Source: Idiomarina sp. X4
GTDB taxonomy: Bacteria; Pseudomonadota; Gammaproteobacteria; Enterobacterales; Alteromonadaceae
NCBI RefSeq assembly: GCF_002808045.1
Contig: NZ_CP025000.1
Location: 496,001-560,000, forward strand
Length of the DNA stretch: 64,000 nucleotides
Direction of reading: 5' to 3'
Below are positions 45,919 to 54,657 of the stretch, piece by piece. The translations under genes were made by a program, and so were the position numbers. The first letter of the stretch is position 1, and every line of letters starts with the position of its first letter. A model generated the notes under the pieces. It was not told the origin of the DNA. It saw nothing but the letters and a program-made list of their open reading frames with translations, and did no database searches.

Positions 45919-47596
45919 ATCGCAGCTCAGCTTCATAAGGAAACACATCCGTCAGGACCCCCTCGCGGATGTGTTTTTGTATGCGCCGCCAGTAAGCCGG
46001 ATCAATCAGCTCCGGGTGTCGTTTTAGTAGCGGATCCCGGTACTTAGCTTGAGGTACGGCGAACTGCGCGAGCTGCTCAGGAAATACGTCGTCCGGCGCC
46101 ATCGACACTTCCCAGTCGTTTTGTGGCAACTTGCGAAAACTCATATCGGTCAGATAGCGAACTTCATCGTAGTCGTAAAACACTACCCGTTTGTGGCGGG
46201 TCACACCGAAGTTTTTCAGCAGCATGTCGCCGGGAAAGATATTGGCCGCCATCATGTCCTTTAACGCCCAACCGTATTCATCCATCGCCGCATCAATTTC
46301 GGCGTCATTGGCGTACTCTAAATACAAATTTAGCGGCGTCATGCGGCGTTCGACGAACAACTGATGAATGACTAACGTATCGCCTTCAATAGAAATAGAA
46401 TTGGCAATGCGCTGTTTAAACTCCTCCAGTAAATCTGACGAAATACGCTCCAGCGGTAAGGCCACGTCGACAAACTCCAGTGTATCCGCCATACGCCCGA
46501 CCCGATCGTGCCGCTTAACCATGCGATACCGATCAATGACCGTCTGTCGGCCAAATTCCTTGGTGTTGCCTAAGCGATCATTAATAACCTTAAACACATA
46601 AGGAAAAGACGGCAACGTAAACACCGTCATAACCATACCTTTCACACCAGGGGCTGCCACTAATTGGTCGTCGGTACGGCGTAAATGATGCAGGAATTCT
46701 CTATAAAATTCCGTTTTGCCTTGTTTATGAAAGCCCACCGAGGAATAAAGCTCTGCCAGCGTTTTATGCGGCATTAAGTCCTTTAAAAAACGAACCAACG
46801 CCGACGGAGACTCAGTTTCCACCATAAAATACGAGCGGGCAAAGCCAAAAATCGTCGCCATTCTGTCAGAGCGCGTAATAAACGCATCCACATAGAGCTT
46901 TCCCTGGGAGTTAATCAACACCGGCACAATAAACGGGTAATGGTTATTTTCCGTCACCACCCGACCGACAATGTAAGCCGCTTTATTGCGATAAAACGGT
47001 GCTTTTAAGACATCAATGCGTAAATTGTGGGCTTCGATATCGGTTTCAGTGGCACGTTCAAAGAACTTATCGCGCAATTGTTCAATATCGTTTTCAAAAT
47101 TCTCAAACTCACCGCCTAAGCCGATATCGTCAAACACGCGGGTCAGTGTTTTTTCTAAGCCATCGACTACGGGAAAATAGGAGTGACACTCGTTTTCTAC
47201 CGGTACCGGAATATGGTTCGCCAGCACGGTCTCGACAAAAATATAGTCATTATGAAAATAAGCACGATCGAACACTCGGCAAAACACCGAGTTATAAAAG
47301 GTTTCGGCAAGCTCCGCCTGCGGATGAAATTGCAATAACTGCTGATACCGTTGCCGCGTTGCCTGCCACAAAGTTTCGTCGAGCTCTTTGTCGACACGGC
47401 GCTCCACCTTTTTGGCCGTAAGCCCCACCTGATGGTCGTAGTAATGAATACGCTCGGCCGCCGCCGACACCACCGCCGTCCAGTCCCGCTTCAAAAAACG
47501 CTCACGCGCGCCCTGCGTCAATGCCTGAAAGCGCCGGTAATGCGTATGAAAGCCATCGAGAATACTACGTGCCAGTGTTTCTGAGGTTATATTCAT
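45902..47596 (-). CDS. aceK: Isocitrate dehydrogenase kinase/phosphatase
   Basis: A 564-residue bifunctional enzyme that phosphorylates isocitrate dehydrogenase to send isocitrate to the glyoxylate shunt and reverses this. The ATP-binding block [24 protein letters not shown] and the catalytic [22 protein letters not shown] are conserved as in E. coli AceK. In E. coli aceK is the third gene of aceBAK; here it is inverted, meeting aceA tail to tail with overlapping ends, so its expression is uncoupled from aceBA. Confidence 0.95.
   Translation of the reverse strand: MNITSETLARSILDGFHTHYRRFQALTQGARERFLKRDWTAVVSAAAERIHYYDHQVGLTAKKVERRVDKELDETLWQATRQRYQQLLQFHPQAELAETFYNSVFCRVFDRAYFHNDYIFVETVLANHIPVPVENECHSYFPVVDGLEKTLTRVFDDIGLGGEFENFENDIEQLRDKFFERATETDIEAHNLRIDVLKAPFYRNKAAYIVGRVVTENNHYPFIVPVLINSQGKLYVDAFITRSDRMATIFGFARSYFMVETESPSALVRFLKDLMPHKTLAELYSSVGFHKQGKTEFYREFLHHLRRTDDQLVAAPGVKGMVMTVFTLPSFPYVFKVINDRLGNTKEFGRQTVIDRYRMVKRHDRVGRMADTLEFVDVALPLERISSDLLEEFKQRIANSISIEGDTLVIHQLFVERRMTPLNLYLEYANDAEIDAAMDEYGWALKDMMAANIFPGDMLLKNFGVTRHKRVVFYDYDEVRYLTDMSFRKLPQNDWEVSMAPDDVFPEQLAQFAVPQAKYRDPLLKRHPELIDPAYWRRIQKHIREGVLTDVFPYEAELRFTRRF
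45941..45978 (+). terminator. Intrinsic terminator of aceBA inside the aceK 3' coding region
   Basis: AAACACATCCG (45941-45951), a 14-base loop, and CGGATGTGTTT (45966-45976) followed by further Ts. It starts 23 bases after the aceA stop and encodes, on the other strand, the end of AceK ([12 protein letters not shown]). Confidence 0.65.
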
Positions 47597-47712
47597 TTAT
47601 CTTCTACCAATAAATATGTGAGGTCATAATGACAGAAACAACGCTAGCGTTATACATTCACCCTATTTATAATCCTGATAGATTTTTTATATTCCACTGA
47701 TTCTGGACCGTT

Positions 47713-48648
47713 ATGAATACGATTAAAGATATTGATTTGAACCTGCTGGTTTATCTGGATGTTTTGCTGCGGGAAAAAAACGTGACCCGAGCCGCAGCGC
47801 AGTTAAACATTACCCAGCCAGCCATGAGTAATGGTTTGAAACGCCTGCGTAACTTACTAAATGATCCTATTTTAGTGCGTACCAGCGACGGCATGCAGCC
47901 AACTCAGCGCGCCTTGGATATGCAAGAGTCGCTGCGTACCGTACTCTATTCAGTGGAAGAAATGATACAACCCGTGCGTGAGTTCGACGCACCTACCAGT
48001 GACCGCGTTTTCCGTATTATGGCGTCCGATTATGCGGCTTCAACACTCATGCCACGCCTACTCGAAAAGCTCGATGAGCAGGCGCCAAACGTATCGCTGG
48101 ATATTATGACCCCCAGTGATATCAGCTTTCACGACGTTGAAAACGGCAAAGTCGACTTAGCCATTAACCGCTTCGAGCAACTACCGCAGTCGTTTCACCA
48201 GAAAATCTTATGGACCGATGAGTTTTCTTGCTTAATACACAAAGATCATCCATTGCTTGATAATTATACGCTCGATAATTACCTGAAAGCACAGCATGTC
48301 TGGGTCAGTAAAACCGGTTTTGGGGTGGGCGTCGGAATGGATCCACACGACGTTCAGAAGTTAGGTTGGGTTGACGATGCGCTCGATCAAATTGGTAAGC
48401 GCCGCCACATCAAAGTATTTACACGTAATTATCACGTGGCTATGTACCTGGCTCGCCAGGGGCTGGTTGCCACACTGCCAACTCAGGCCGCCGAGCTATA
48501 TAAAGACGACGACCAGTTGGTCATGAAAGCGCCGCCTTTTGATATTCCAGGGCTCACGCTGACGATGATTTGGTCGCCGTTATTACAACACGACGCAGGG
48601 CACCGCTGGTTCCGTCAGGTGGTTTCTGAAACCGCGGCGGCGTCCTAA
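47713..48648 (+). CDS. LysR-family transcriptional regulator
   Basis: A 311-residue regulator with an N-terminal winged HTH (VTRAAAQLNITQPAMSNGLKRLRNLLNDPILVR) and a C-terminal ligand-binding domain. It is divergent from aceK (116 bases between the starts), so it may regulate aceK or itself; the ligand is unknown. It resembles LysR proteins of the NodD/LeuO-like type, which begin IDLNLLVYLDVLLREKNVT. Its end is 13 bases from the convergent amidohydrolase gene. Confidence 0.88.
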   Translation: MNTIKDIDLNLLVYLDVLLREKNVTRAAAQLNITQPAMSNGLKRLRNLLNDPILVRTSDGMQPTQRALDMQESLRTVLYSVEEMIQPVREFDAPTSDRVFRIMASDYAASTLMPRLLEKLDEQAPNVSLDIMTPSDISFHDVENGKVDLAINRFEQLPQSFHQKILWTDEFSCLIHKDHPLLDNYTLDNYLKAQHVWVSKTGFGVGVGMDPHDVQKLGWVDDALDQIGKRRHIKVFTRNYHVAMYLARQGLVATLPTQAAELYKDDDQLVMKAPPFDIPGLTLTMIWSPLLQHDAGHRWFRQVVSETAAAS

Positions 48649-48661
48649 GTCGTTTTACAGT

Positions 48662-51600
48662 TTACTCCTCCCAGAAGAAAGCGTCTCGCTCACGAGGCGC
48701 CGGTAATATCCGGTCCATGGTTTTAGCGTCATAAAGCACACCGTTGACCATGGTATGAGTCACTTTGTCAGTGTCCCGGATATTCTCTAGCGGGTTACCA
48801 TCAATAACGATAATATCCGCTAATTTACCCTCTTCCAGAGAACCCAGTGCGTGATCCATACCAAACACAGTTGCCGGATCGATGGTTGAAGTGCGCAACG
48901 CTTCCAGCGGCGTCATGCCGCCCTGTGCCATCATCCAAATTTCCCAGTGTTGCGCTAAACCTTCACGCTGGCCGTGGGCACCAGAAAGGACTTTAACCCC
49001 CAAGTCCTGAAGCTCAGTTGCCACTTCGGCGTTGTTGAAATGGTTGTAGTGGTTATGCGGTGCTTTTTCACGACGCATCGCTTTACCCACCAAAAACTCC
49101 TGCGGCACGTATTTGCTCAGTTTCGGGTGCTTCCATACATCGGTTTCAGCATACCAGTAGTTCTCGCCCCAAATACCGCCATAAGCCACACCCAATGTTG
49201 GCGTGTAGGCCACATCACTCTCATCCCACAACTGACGAATATCCTCATAGATATTTGCCACGGGTAGTGAGTGTTCTACCGTTGTGTGGCCGTCCATGAT
49301 CATGGTCAGGTTATGCTGCAATAACGAACCACCTTCCGGCACAACCAACATATCTAACTGGCGACCCGCTTCCACAACCTGTTGACGCTGGTTCCGGCGA
49401 GGCTGGTTATAACTTTTCACTGAAAACGCACCGACTTTCTTCAGGCGCTCTAAATGAAACTTCGCGTCTTCCAGGCTGTCCACGTGCGAGGTATAGCCCG
49501 GCCCGTTCGCACCGTACAAAATGGTTCCGGTTGAGAACAGGCGCGGTGCGGCGATTTTACCGGCTTTTTGTAGCTCTGAAGCCGCAAAGAACTCCGTCGT
49601 GTCATTCGACGGATCATGAATAGAGGTCACGCCAAACGCCAGGTTCGCATACTGCCCCCAGTTTTGCTCCGGAATAATTTCAGATTGCCCCTGGCCACCA
49701 TGGGCGTGTGCATCGAACAAGCCCGGCATGACCGTTTTGCCACTCGTATCAATGACTTCAGCGCCACTTGGCACATTAACGTCCGCTTCCGCGCCTACCG
49801 CAACAATTTTGTTGTTACGCACAACCACGGTACCTTGTTCGTACACCGTGTCGCCGTTCATGGTAATAACCTGACCGCCGACAAAAGCAACGGTTGTATC
49901 CGGCACCATCGCTTTTTGCTCAAAACCAATATTCTGGCCGTTTTCCACTTTCAGCGAATCGGCTTCGGTAAAGTCCGCAAACGCATTCGCCACCGACGTG
50001 TGGTAAAGCTCTGGCCCTAAGGTCCAGTAAAGCTGGCGACCGTCAGCCGTCCAGGAAATATTCTCGCCCGCGCGGACTGACAACTGATGCACCGGCATTT
50101 GTTTGTCTCCCGGGCCAACGTTGATGACGCTGCCGCGCTCAACTAACGGCGTGACGAACACTTTGAAGCGCTCAGCAAAAGCCAGTTGTTTGCCGTCTGG
50201 AGAGACGCGGAACTCAGTCGCCAATTCGGACTGATACAACTCACGTTGCTCAAGCGTATCCAGGTTCACCACACTCAAGGTCGGTTTTGCCGCTGGGGTC
50301 ATTAAATAAACACGGTCATTACGCGCACCAAATTGCGGCTGACGACCACGCTCGGCAATTTGCTGAGGCTGGCTTTCACCGTTCACTGCAACACGGTACA
50401 CACCCGTTTCTAAACCGTATTTGTCCGAAATTAAGTAACCGCCACGAATTTTCCGGTAAACCACGTGCTTGCCGTCTGGCGAGAAGGTCGGCTCCACGAA
50501 GTTACCCCTGCCCGTGTTTAAAACCCGCTCCTTACCTGAGCTTAAGTCACGCACAATCACTTGCGCTTGCTCCTGGTCGTCCCAGCGCACAAACACCAGT
50601 TTTTCACCGTCACGGGAATATTCCGGGAATAGCTCAAAGTCGTCGCTGTTGGTTAAGCGCTGAGGTTTGCCGTCCGGCAATGCCCGGCGATACAGGTTAC
50701 CCAGCGCTTCGTACACCACCTCATCTCCAGCGGGTGAAACTTGCGCCATGCGCAGCATTTTTACATCGAAGGTATCGGCTTCGACGTTTTGTTTCGCTCT
50801 CAAGGCGTGCTGAATCTTTTTCTCTGTCTCAACTTTAAACGGAATAATGCGCGCGTTGCCGTCATCAATATTCAGCTTTTGAATATGCCCACCGGCCCAG
50901 AACACCAGCTGTTTGCTGTCCGGGGTCCAGTCCATGGTTGGGTACACACCATGAATCGCCCAGGTTTCCTGCATGTCACGTTCCATTTGACCGTACACGC
51001 GTTTATGTTCGCCGGTCTTGAGGTCAAGCGCGTACAACACACTCCTGAAATCTTCTCGCTTAATGTAAGCCAGGTAACGGCCATCCGGTGATGGCGTGGG
51101 GCGTATCGCACCGCCGGCACCGGCAATCAGCGTTTCAATTTCCCCGGTCTCACGTTCAAAGCGTTTAATTTCATAAATGCCTTCCAATGAATCTTTACTG
51201 TAATGGAACGTCTTGCCTGGTGTGTCGTCCTGGGAGAAATAAATGTATTTGCCGTCAGGTGAAAAGGCTGGCTCACCCAGATCTTTTTGATCATTTGGAC
51301 GCTCGGTTAACTGCACGCCAGAGCCACCCGTCCGGTGATACATCCAGACCTCACCAGCTCCTAAAGAGCGACTCGCAGTAAAGTGCTTGCGCGCCACCAG
51401 AAACTCGCCATCCGGGCTCCAGGCAGGGCTATTCAACAAACGAAAGGTTTCTTCGGTAACCGGGCGCACATTGCTGCCATCGGCATCCATTAGCCAAATA
51501 TTGTCACCACCGCCCTGATCAGAAGTAAAGGCAATGTAGCGACCATCGGGTGAATACACCGGCTGCATGTGCCAGGCAATACCACCAATCAGTTTTTCTG

Positions 51601-51838
51601 CTTCGCCGCCGTCAAACGGCATACGGTAAATGTCACCCAACAAGTCAAACACAATGTACTCGCCATTCGGGCTGACATCGACATTCATCCAGGTTCCGGA
51701 ATTGACCGAAATATCAATGGTTTTAAACTCGCCCGGTGGGTTGGATACGTCCCAACCGTTGTTTTGCTCTTCCGCCATGCTCAGCGGTGCTATGCTCAAT
51801 AGCGATGCAACCGCCAAGGTTAGTGTTGTCTTTTTCAT
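48662..51838 (-). CDS. Exported TolB-propeller/amidohydrolase fusion enzyme
   Basis: A 1,058-residue periplasmic protein (ATG 51838 with AGAGG; a longer frame to 51931 is unlikely). A signal peptide ends near SMAEE. Residues ~40-640 form WD40/TolB-like (PD40) propeller repeats, each ending in variants of SPDGRYIAF. Residues ~670-1050 are an amidohydrolase: MPGLFDAHAHGG (HxH metal motif), VEHSLPV, GAHGQREGL, and the closing LADIIVIDGNPLEN. Such fusions are common in marine gammaproteobacteria and are thought to process peptides or amides; the substrate is unknown. Confidence 0.87.
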   Translation of the reverse strand: MKKTTLTLAVASLLSIAPLSMAEEQNNGWDVSNPPGEFKTIDISVNSGTWMNVDVSPNGEYIVFDLLGDIYRMPFDGGEAEKLIGGIAWHMQPVYSPDGRYIAFTSDQGGGDNIWLMDADGSNVRPVTEETFRLLNSPAWSPDGEFLVARKHFTASRSLGAGEVWMYHRTGGSGVQLTERPNDQKDLGEPAFSPDGKYIYFSQDDTPGKTFHYSKDSLEGIYEIKRFERETGEIETLIAGAGGAIRPTPSPDGRYLAYIKREDFRSVLYALDLKTGEHKRVYGQMERDMQETWAIHGVYPTMDWTPDSKQLVFWAGGHIQKLNIDDGNARIIPFKVETEKKIQHALRAKQNVEADTFDVKMLRMAQVSPAGDEVVYEALGNLYRRALPDGKPQRLTNSDDFELFPEYSRDGEKLVFVRWDDQEQAQVIVRDLSSGKERVLNTGRGNFVEPTFSPDGKHVVYRKIRGGYLISDKYGLETGVYRVAVNGESQPQQIAERGRQPQFGARNDRVYLMTPAAKPTLSVVNLDTLEQRELYQSELATEFRVSPDGKQLAFAERFKVFVTPLVERGSVINVGPGDKQMPVHQLSVRAGENISWTADGRQLYWTLGPELYHTSVANAFADFTEADSLKVENGQNIGFEQKAMVPDTTVAFVGGQVITMNGDTVYEQGTVVVRNNKIVAVGAEADVNVPSGAEVIDTSGKTVMPGLFDAHAHGGQGQSEIIPEQNWGQYANLAFGVTSIHDPSNDTTEFFAASELQKAGKIAAPRLFSTGTILYGANGPGYTSHVDSLEDAKFHLERLKKVGAFSVKSYNQPRRNQRQQVVEAGRQLDMLVVPEGGSLLQHNLTMIMDGHTTVEHSLPVANIYEDIRQLWDESDVAYTPTLGVAYGGIWGENYWYAETDVWKHPKLSKYVPQEFLVGKAMRREKAPHNHYNHFNNAEVATELQDLGVKVLSGAHGQREGLAQHWEIWMMAQGGMTPLEALRTSTIDPATVFGMDHALGSLEEGKLADIIVIDGNPLENIRDTDKVTHTMVNGVLYDAKTMDRILPAPRERDAFFWEE

Positions 51839-51987
51839 GGTATTGCCTCTTTTAAAACGTGCTCCCTTTGTATGAATCTTTGTAAAAAAAGTCCAGTCGG
51901 GCTCGTCCAAATGCCCATTCTTTCCGTTCAATAGACAAAGTGCTTGATTGCGTTATAGTTAACGGGTGTTCAACAATTGGCTAAACA

Positions 51988-53355
51988 ATGAAAGAGTCAC
52001 TGGAAAATATCTTGCTGGAGGTATCACGTTCGCCGGAAATAGACGGCGGCAATCTGGCCCGTGCCTCCCAGTTTATTCTCGATTCTGCCTTAAAGGGTCT
52101 GAATATTACCCGGGTCAGTATTTGGGAGTTACAGCCTGACAAGCAAAGCATGGTTGCGACCGCTTTGATTGATACGTTACGTAAAGACACTGAAACGCCG
52201 GTACTGAGAAAGTCTGAATTACCGTCTTACTTTGAAGTACTTGAAACAGAGCGTACCATTATCGCCAACGATGCGCGCAATAACCCTATTACCGCCGAAC
52301 TCGCACCTGAATACTTGCCCGAGTATGGTATTTACGGGTTACTAGATGTACCACTGCGCCACAAAGGTGAAATGATTGGGGTCATGTGCTGCGAAACCCG
52401 CAAACAGAACCGTACCTGGACACCGGATGAGGTCGCCTTTGTCGGTATTTTGGCTGATATCTACGGGCGCGCCGTGAGCGCTGCTGAGCGGGAAAAGTTT
52501 GAACAATTGTTGATTCGCCAGAACGAACAGCTTGAAAGTATGGTGGAAGAGCGCACCGAGTCGTTAACCAAAGCGCTCGATAATTTCAAACAGGCACAAG
52601 AACGACTCATTGAAACAGAAAAAATGGCCGCGTTAGGTAAGCTTGTGGCCGGCGTTGCACACGAAGTTAATACGCCTTTGGGTATTTCGGTAACGGCTGT
52701 GACGCATTGTGAGCATCGGCTGAAAAAGCTTAAACAGGCTTTTACTGAAGGCTCAATTTCGAAAAAACAGTTGAATCAGTTTATTGACGATACGTTTGAA
52801 GCCTACACATTGCTCAATAATAACCTGGAACGCGCCGCCACACTCATCCAAAACTTTAAGAAAACAGCGGTGGATCAGTCCAGCTTTGAACTGGTTGAGT
52901 GTGAACTGAAGAACTATTTGCACGCGCTCACCTTAAGCTTGAAGCCGATGGTGAAAAAGAAAAAAGTCAGTATTGATATTCGTTGTGATGAAGCCACCAC
53001 TTTACGAACTTACCAAGGCGCTTTAGCGCAAATCGTAACCAATTTAATCAGCAATACTAACGAGCACGCTTTTGTTGAGCCAAACGACAAACATCGTATT
53101 CTGATTTCAGCAGAGCCTGAGAAAGACGGTGTACAGTTTGTCTTCTCCGATAATGGAAAAGGTATTGATGGCGATACGTTGAAAGATATTTTTGAACCGT
53201 TTTTCACAACCTCGCGGCACAATGGCGGATCGGGACTTGGTTTATCCATTGTATACAACTTGGTGACTCAGAAACTTAAAGGCGAAATAAGCGTCCAATC
53301 GACACCAGGGGAAGGCACCGAGTTTTCCTTTTATTTACCCAATTTACAGAAGTAG
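51988..53355 (+). CDS. GAF-domain sensor histidine kinase
   Basis: A 455-residue soluble kinase without TM helices. Residues ~20-165 form a GAF domain (RVSIWELQPDKQSMVA; IYGLLDVPLRHKGEMIGVMCCE). A coiled coil (165-215) leads to the phospho-acceptor His 225 in VAHEVNTPLGIS. ATPase boxes are N (VTNLISNTNEHAF), D (DNGKGIDG) and G (GGSGLGLSIVYNL). There is no receiver domain or response-regulator gene next to it. It starts an operon with a TerB-like and a solute-binding protein gene. Confidence 0.9.
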   Translation: MKESLENILLEVSRSPEIDGGNLARASQFILDSALKGLNITRVSIWELQPDKQSMVATALIDTLRKDTETPVLRKSELPSYFEVLETERTIIANDARNNPITAELAPEYLPEYGIYGLLDVPLRHKGEMIGVMCCETRKQNRTWTPDEVAFVGILADIYGRAVSAAEREKFEQLLIRQNEQLESMVEERTESLTKALDNFKQAQERLIETEKMAALGKLVAGVAHEVNTPLGISVTAVTHCEHRLKKLKQAFTEGSISKKQLNQFIDDTFEAYTLLNNNLERAATLIQNFKKTAVDQSSFELVECELKNYLHALTLSLKPMVKKKKVSIDIRCDEATTLRTYQGALAQIVTNLISNTNEHAFVEPNDKHRILISAEPEKDGVQFVFSDNGKGIDGDTLKDIFEPFFTTSRHNGGSGLGLSIVYNLVTQKLKGEISVQSTPGEGTEFSFYLPNLQK

Positions 53356-53363
53356 GATGTTGT

Positions 53364-53819
53364 ATGCTTAAAGCGTTACAGAGTTTTTTTAATGTTGCAC
53401 CGGCAGCAGAGCAAACAAAGCAATTTCATGCGGAAGGACTGAGTGATAACACTTTCTTGTCACTGATTTTAATGACTGAAATTAGTCTGGCAGACGGTAC
53501 GTTGTCACCTGAAGAGCGCAACTATTTATTAGCCGATTTGAAAAACGAGTATCAATTGGACGATGAAACTGCTGAGAATGCCATTGAAAAGGCAATTAAC
53601 GCTGTTAAAGAAGCCGCTTCACTACATGACTTCACCGCTCCTTTGAAAGCGTTGGAATATTCCGAAAAAGTCCAATTATTGGAAACTTTGTGGGCCGTTG
53701 CCTACACTGATAATGAGCTTGACCCGCACGAGGAAGCGATGCTTCGCAAGCTTGCCGACCTGTTGTATATCAATCATGCGGATTACATAAAGGCGAAACT
53801 TTCCGTAACAGGACACTGA
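53364..53819 (+). CDS. TerB-family protein
   Basis: A 151-residue cytoplasmic protein of the TerB/DjlA-like helical family. The conserved acidic helices are SLILMTEISLADGTLSPEERNYL and ETLWAVAYTDNELDPHEEAMLRKLADLLY, with Asp/Glu that may bind metal ions. Tellurite resistance is only the historic name; the function is unknown. It is 8 bases behind the kinase gene and its stop touches the next ATG, so it is co-translated with both. Confidence 0.85.
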   Translation: MLKALQSFFNVAPAAEQTKQFHAEGLSDNTFLSLILMTEISLADGTLSPEERNYLLADLKNEYQLDDETAENAIEKAINAVKEAASLHDFTAPLKALEYSEKVQLLETLWAVAYTDNELDPHEEAMLRKLADLLYINHADYIKAKLSVTGH

Positions 53820-54548
53820 ATGAAAAAACTTTCCACACTCACCTTAACGGCCGTTGTAAGCCTGTGTTTTTCAGCGTTTAGTCACGCTGAAGATGTTGGT
53901 TTAGCGACGGGTTACCCACCGTATCAATTTTCTGAGAACGGCGATATTGTTGGGTTTGATGTGGATGTCACCAAAGCGGTATTCAACTATTTGAATAAAG
54001 AGTATTCTTTGCATCAATACGACTGGGATAATGTTGTTAGTTTGCTGCGTTTTGGCGAACTTGATATGGCAATGGGCATGGAGCAAACCACCATTCGCCG
54101 GCAATATTTTGATTTCTCCTCCCCCTATTATAACCGCGTAACCACACTGTTTGTGTTAGACAATGAAAGCAGCCCGGAGTCGGTTCGCGGCTTGGTTGGT
54201 AAACGCATTAGTGGCGACAGGCACTCGGTGTTGGAGTCGCATTTGCAGGACATTGGCCTACATACAGCGATTCGCATTAACCAGGCTTCCTCAAAAGCTG
54301 AAGCGATGAGTCAGTTAGCCGTTGGCGAAGTGGAAGCCGTTATTATGCCTGAAGCCGTAGGACGGTATCTCGCAAAGCAACTCGACATTGATGTACGTAT
54401 TTTATGGCAGCCGGAAATTAAGGTGCCTGTCGGATTTGCGGTAAAAGCGGGCAATGACGACTTACTTGGGCAACTAAACGTAGCTCTGGAAGCGTTAGAA
54501 AACAACGGCGAACTCGATCGAATTCGCCGCCGTTGGGGCATACAGTAG
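53820..54548 (+). CDS. Periplasmic solute-binding protein (family 3)
   Basis: A 242-residue exported protein (signal to SHAED) of the amino-acid-type SBP_bac_3 family: TGYPPYQFSENGDIVGFDVDV at the start of the mature protein and LDMAMGMEQTTIRRQYFDFSSPYY in the hinge region. No permease or ATPase gene is nearby; instead it follows a histidine kinase and TerB-like gene, which suggests a sensory use of the ligand. The start codon follows the previous stop directly. Confidence 0.88.
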   Translation: MKKLSTLTLTAVVSLCFSAFSHAEDVGLATGYPPYQFSENGDIVGFDVDVTKAVFNYLNKEYSLHQYDWDNVVSLLRFGELDMAMGMEQTTIRRQYFDFSSPYYNRVTTLFVLDNESSPESVRGLVGKRISGDRHSVLESHLQDIGLHTAIRINQASSKAEAMSQLAVGEVEAVIMPEAVGRYLAKQLDIDVRILWQPEIKVPVGFAVKAGNDDLLGQLNVALEALENNGELDRIRRRWGIQ

Positions 54549-54657
54549 CCTGATGCAACCTAACCGTAGCCTGACGTTATTTACGTCAGGTTCGATATCT
54601 CACTGATGCAATAGCATCAGGCTACGGTTAGGTTGCGTCAGGTTGAGATGCCAGGCT
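54545..54657. repeat. Composite REP-like element (copy 4)
   Basis: Between convergent genes. A 26-base outer inverted repeat pairs 54549-54574 with 54617-54642 with one mismatch. Nested in it are CCTGACGT-TATTT-ACGTCAGG (54570-54590) and CTGATGC-AATA-GCATCAG (54603-54620). GTAGCC/GGCTAC end-pieces occur at both sides. It combines both arm types of the dispersed family and may act as a double terminator. Confidence 0.8.

Noticed and set aside
50287..50838. 183-codon plus-strand ORF opposite the propeller-amidohydrolase gene
   Set aside because: Antisense to a clear propeller domain; no start signals.
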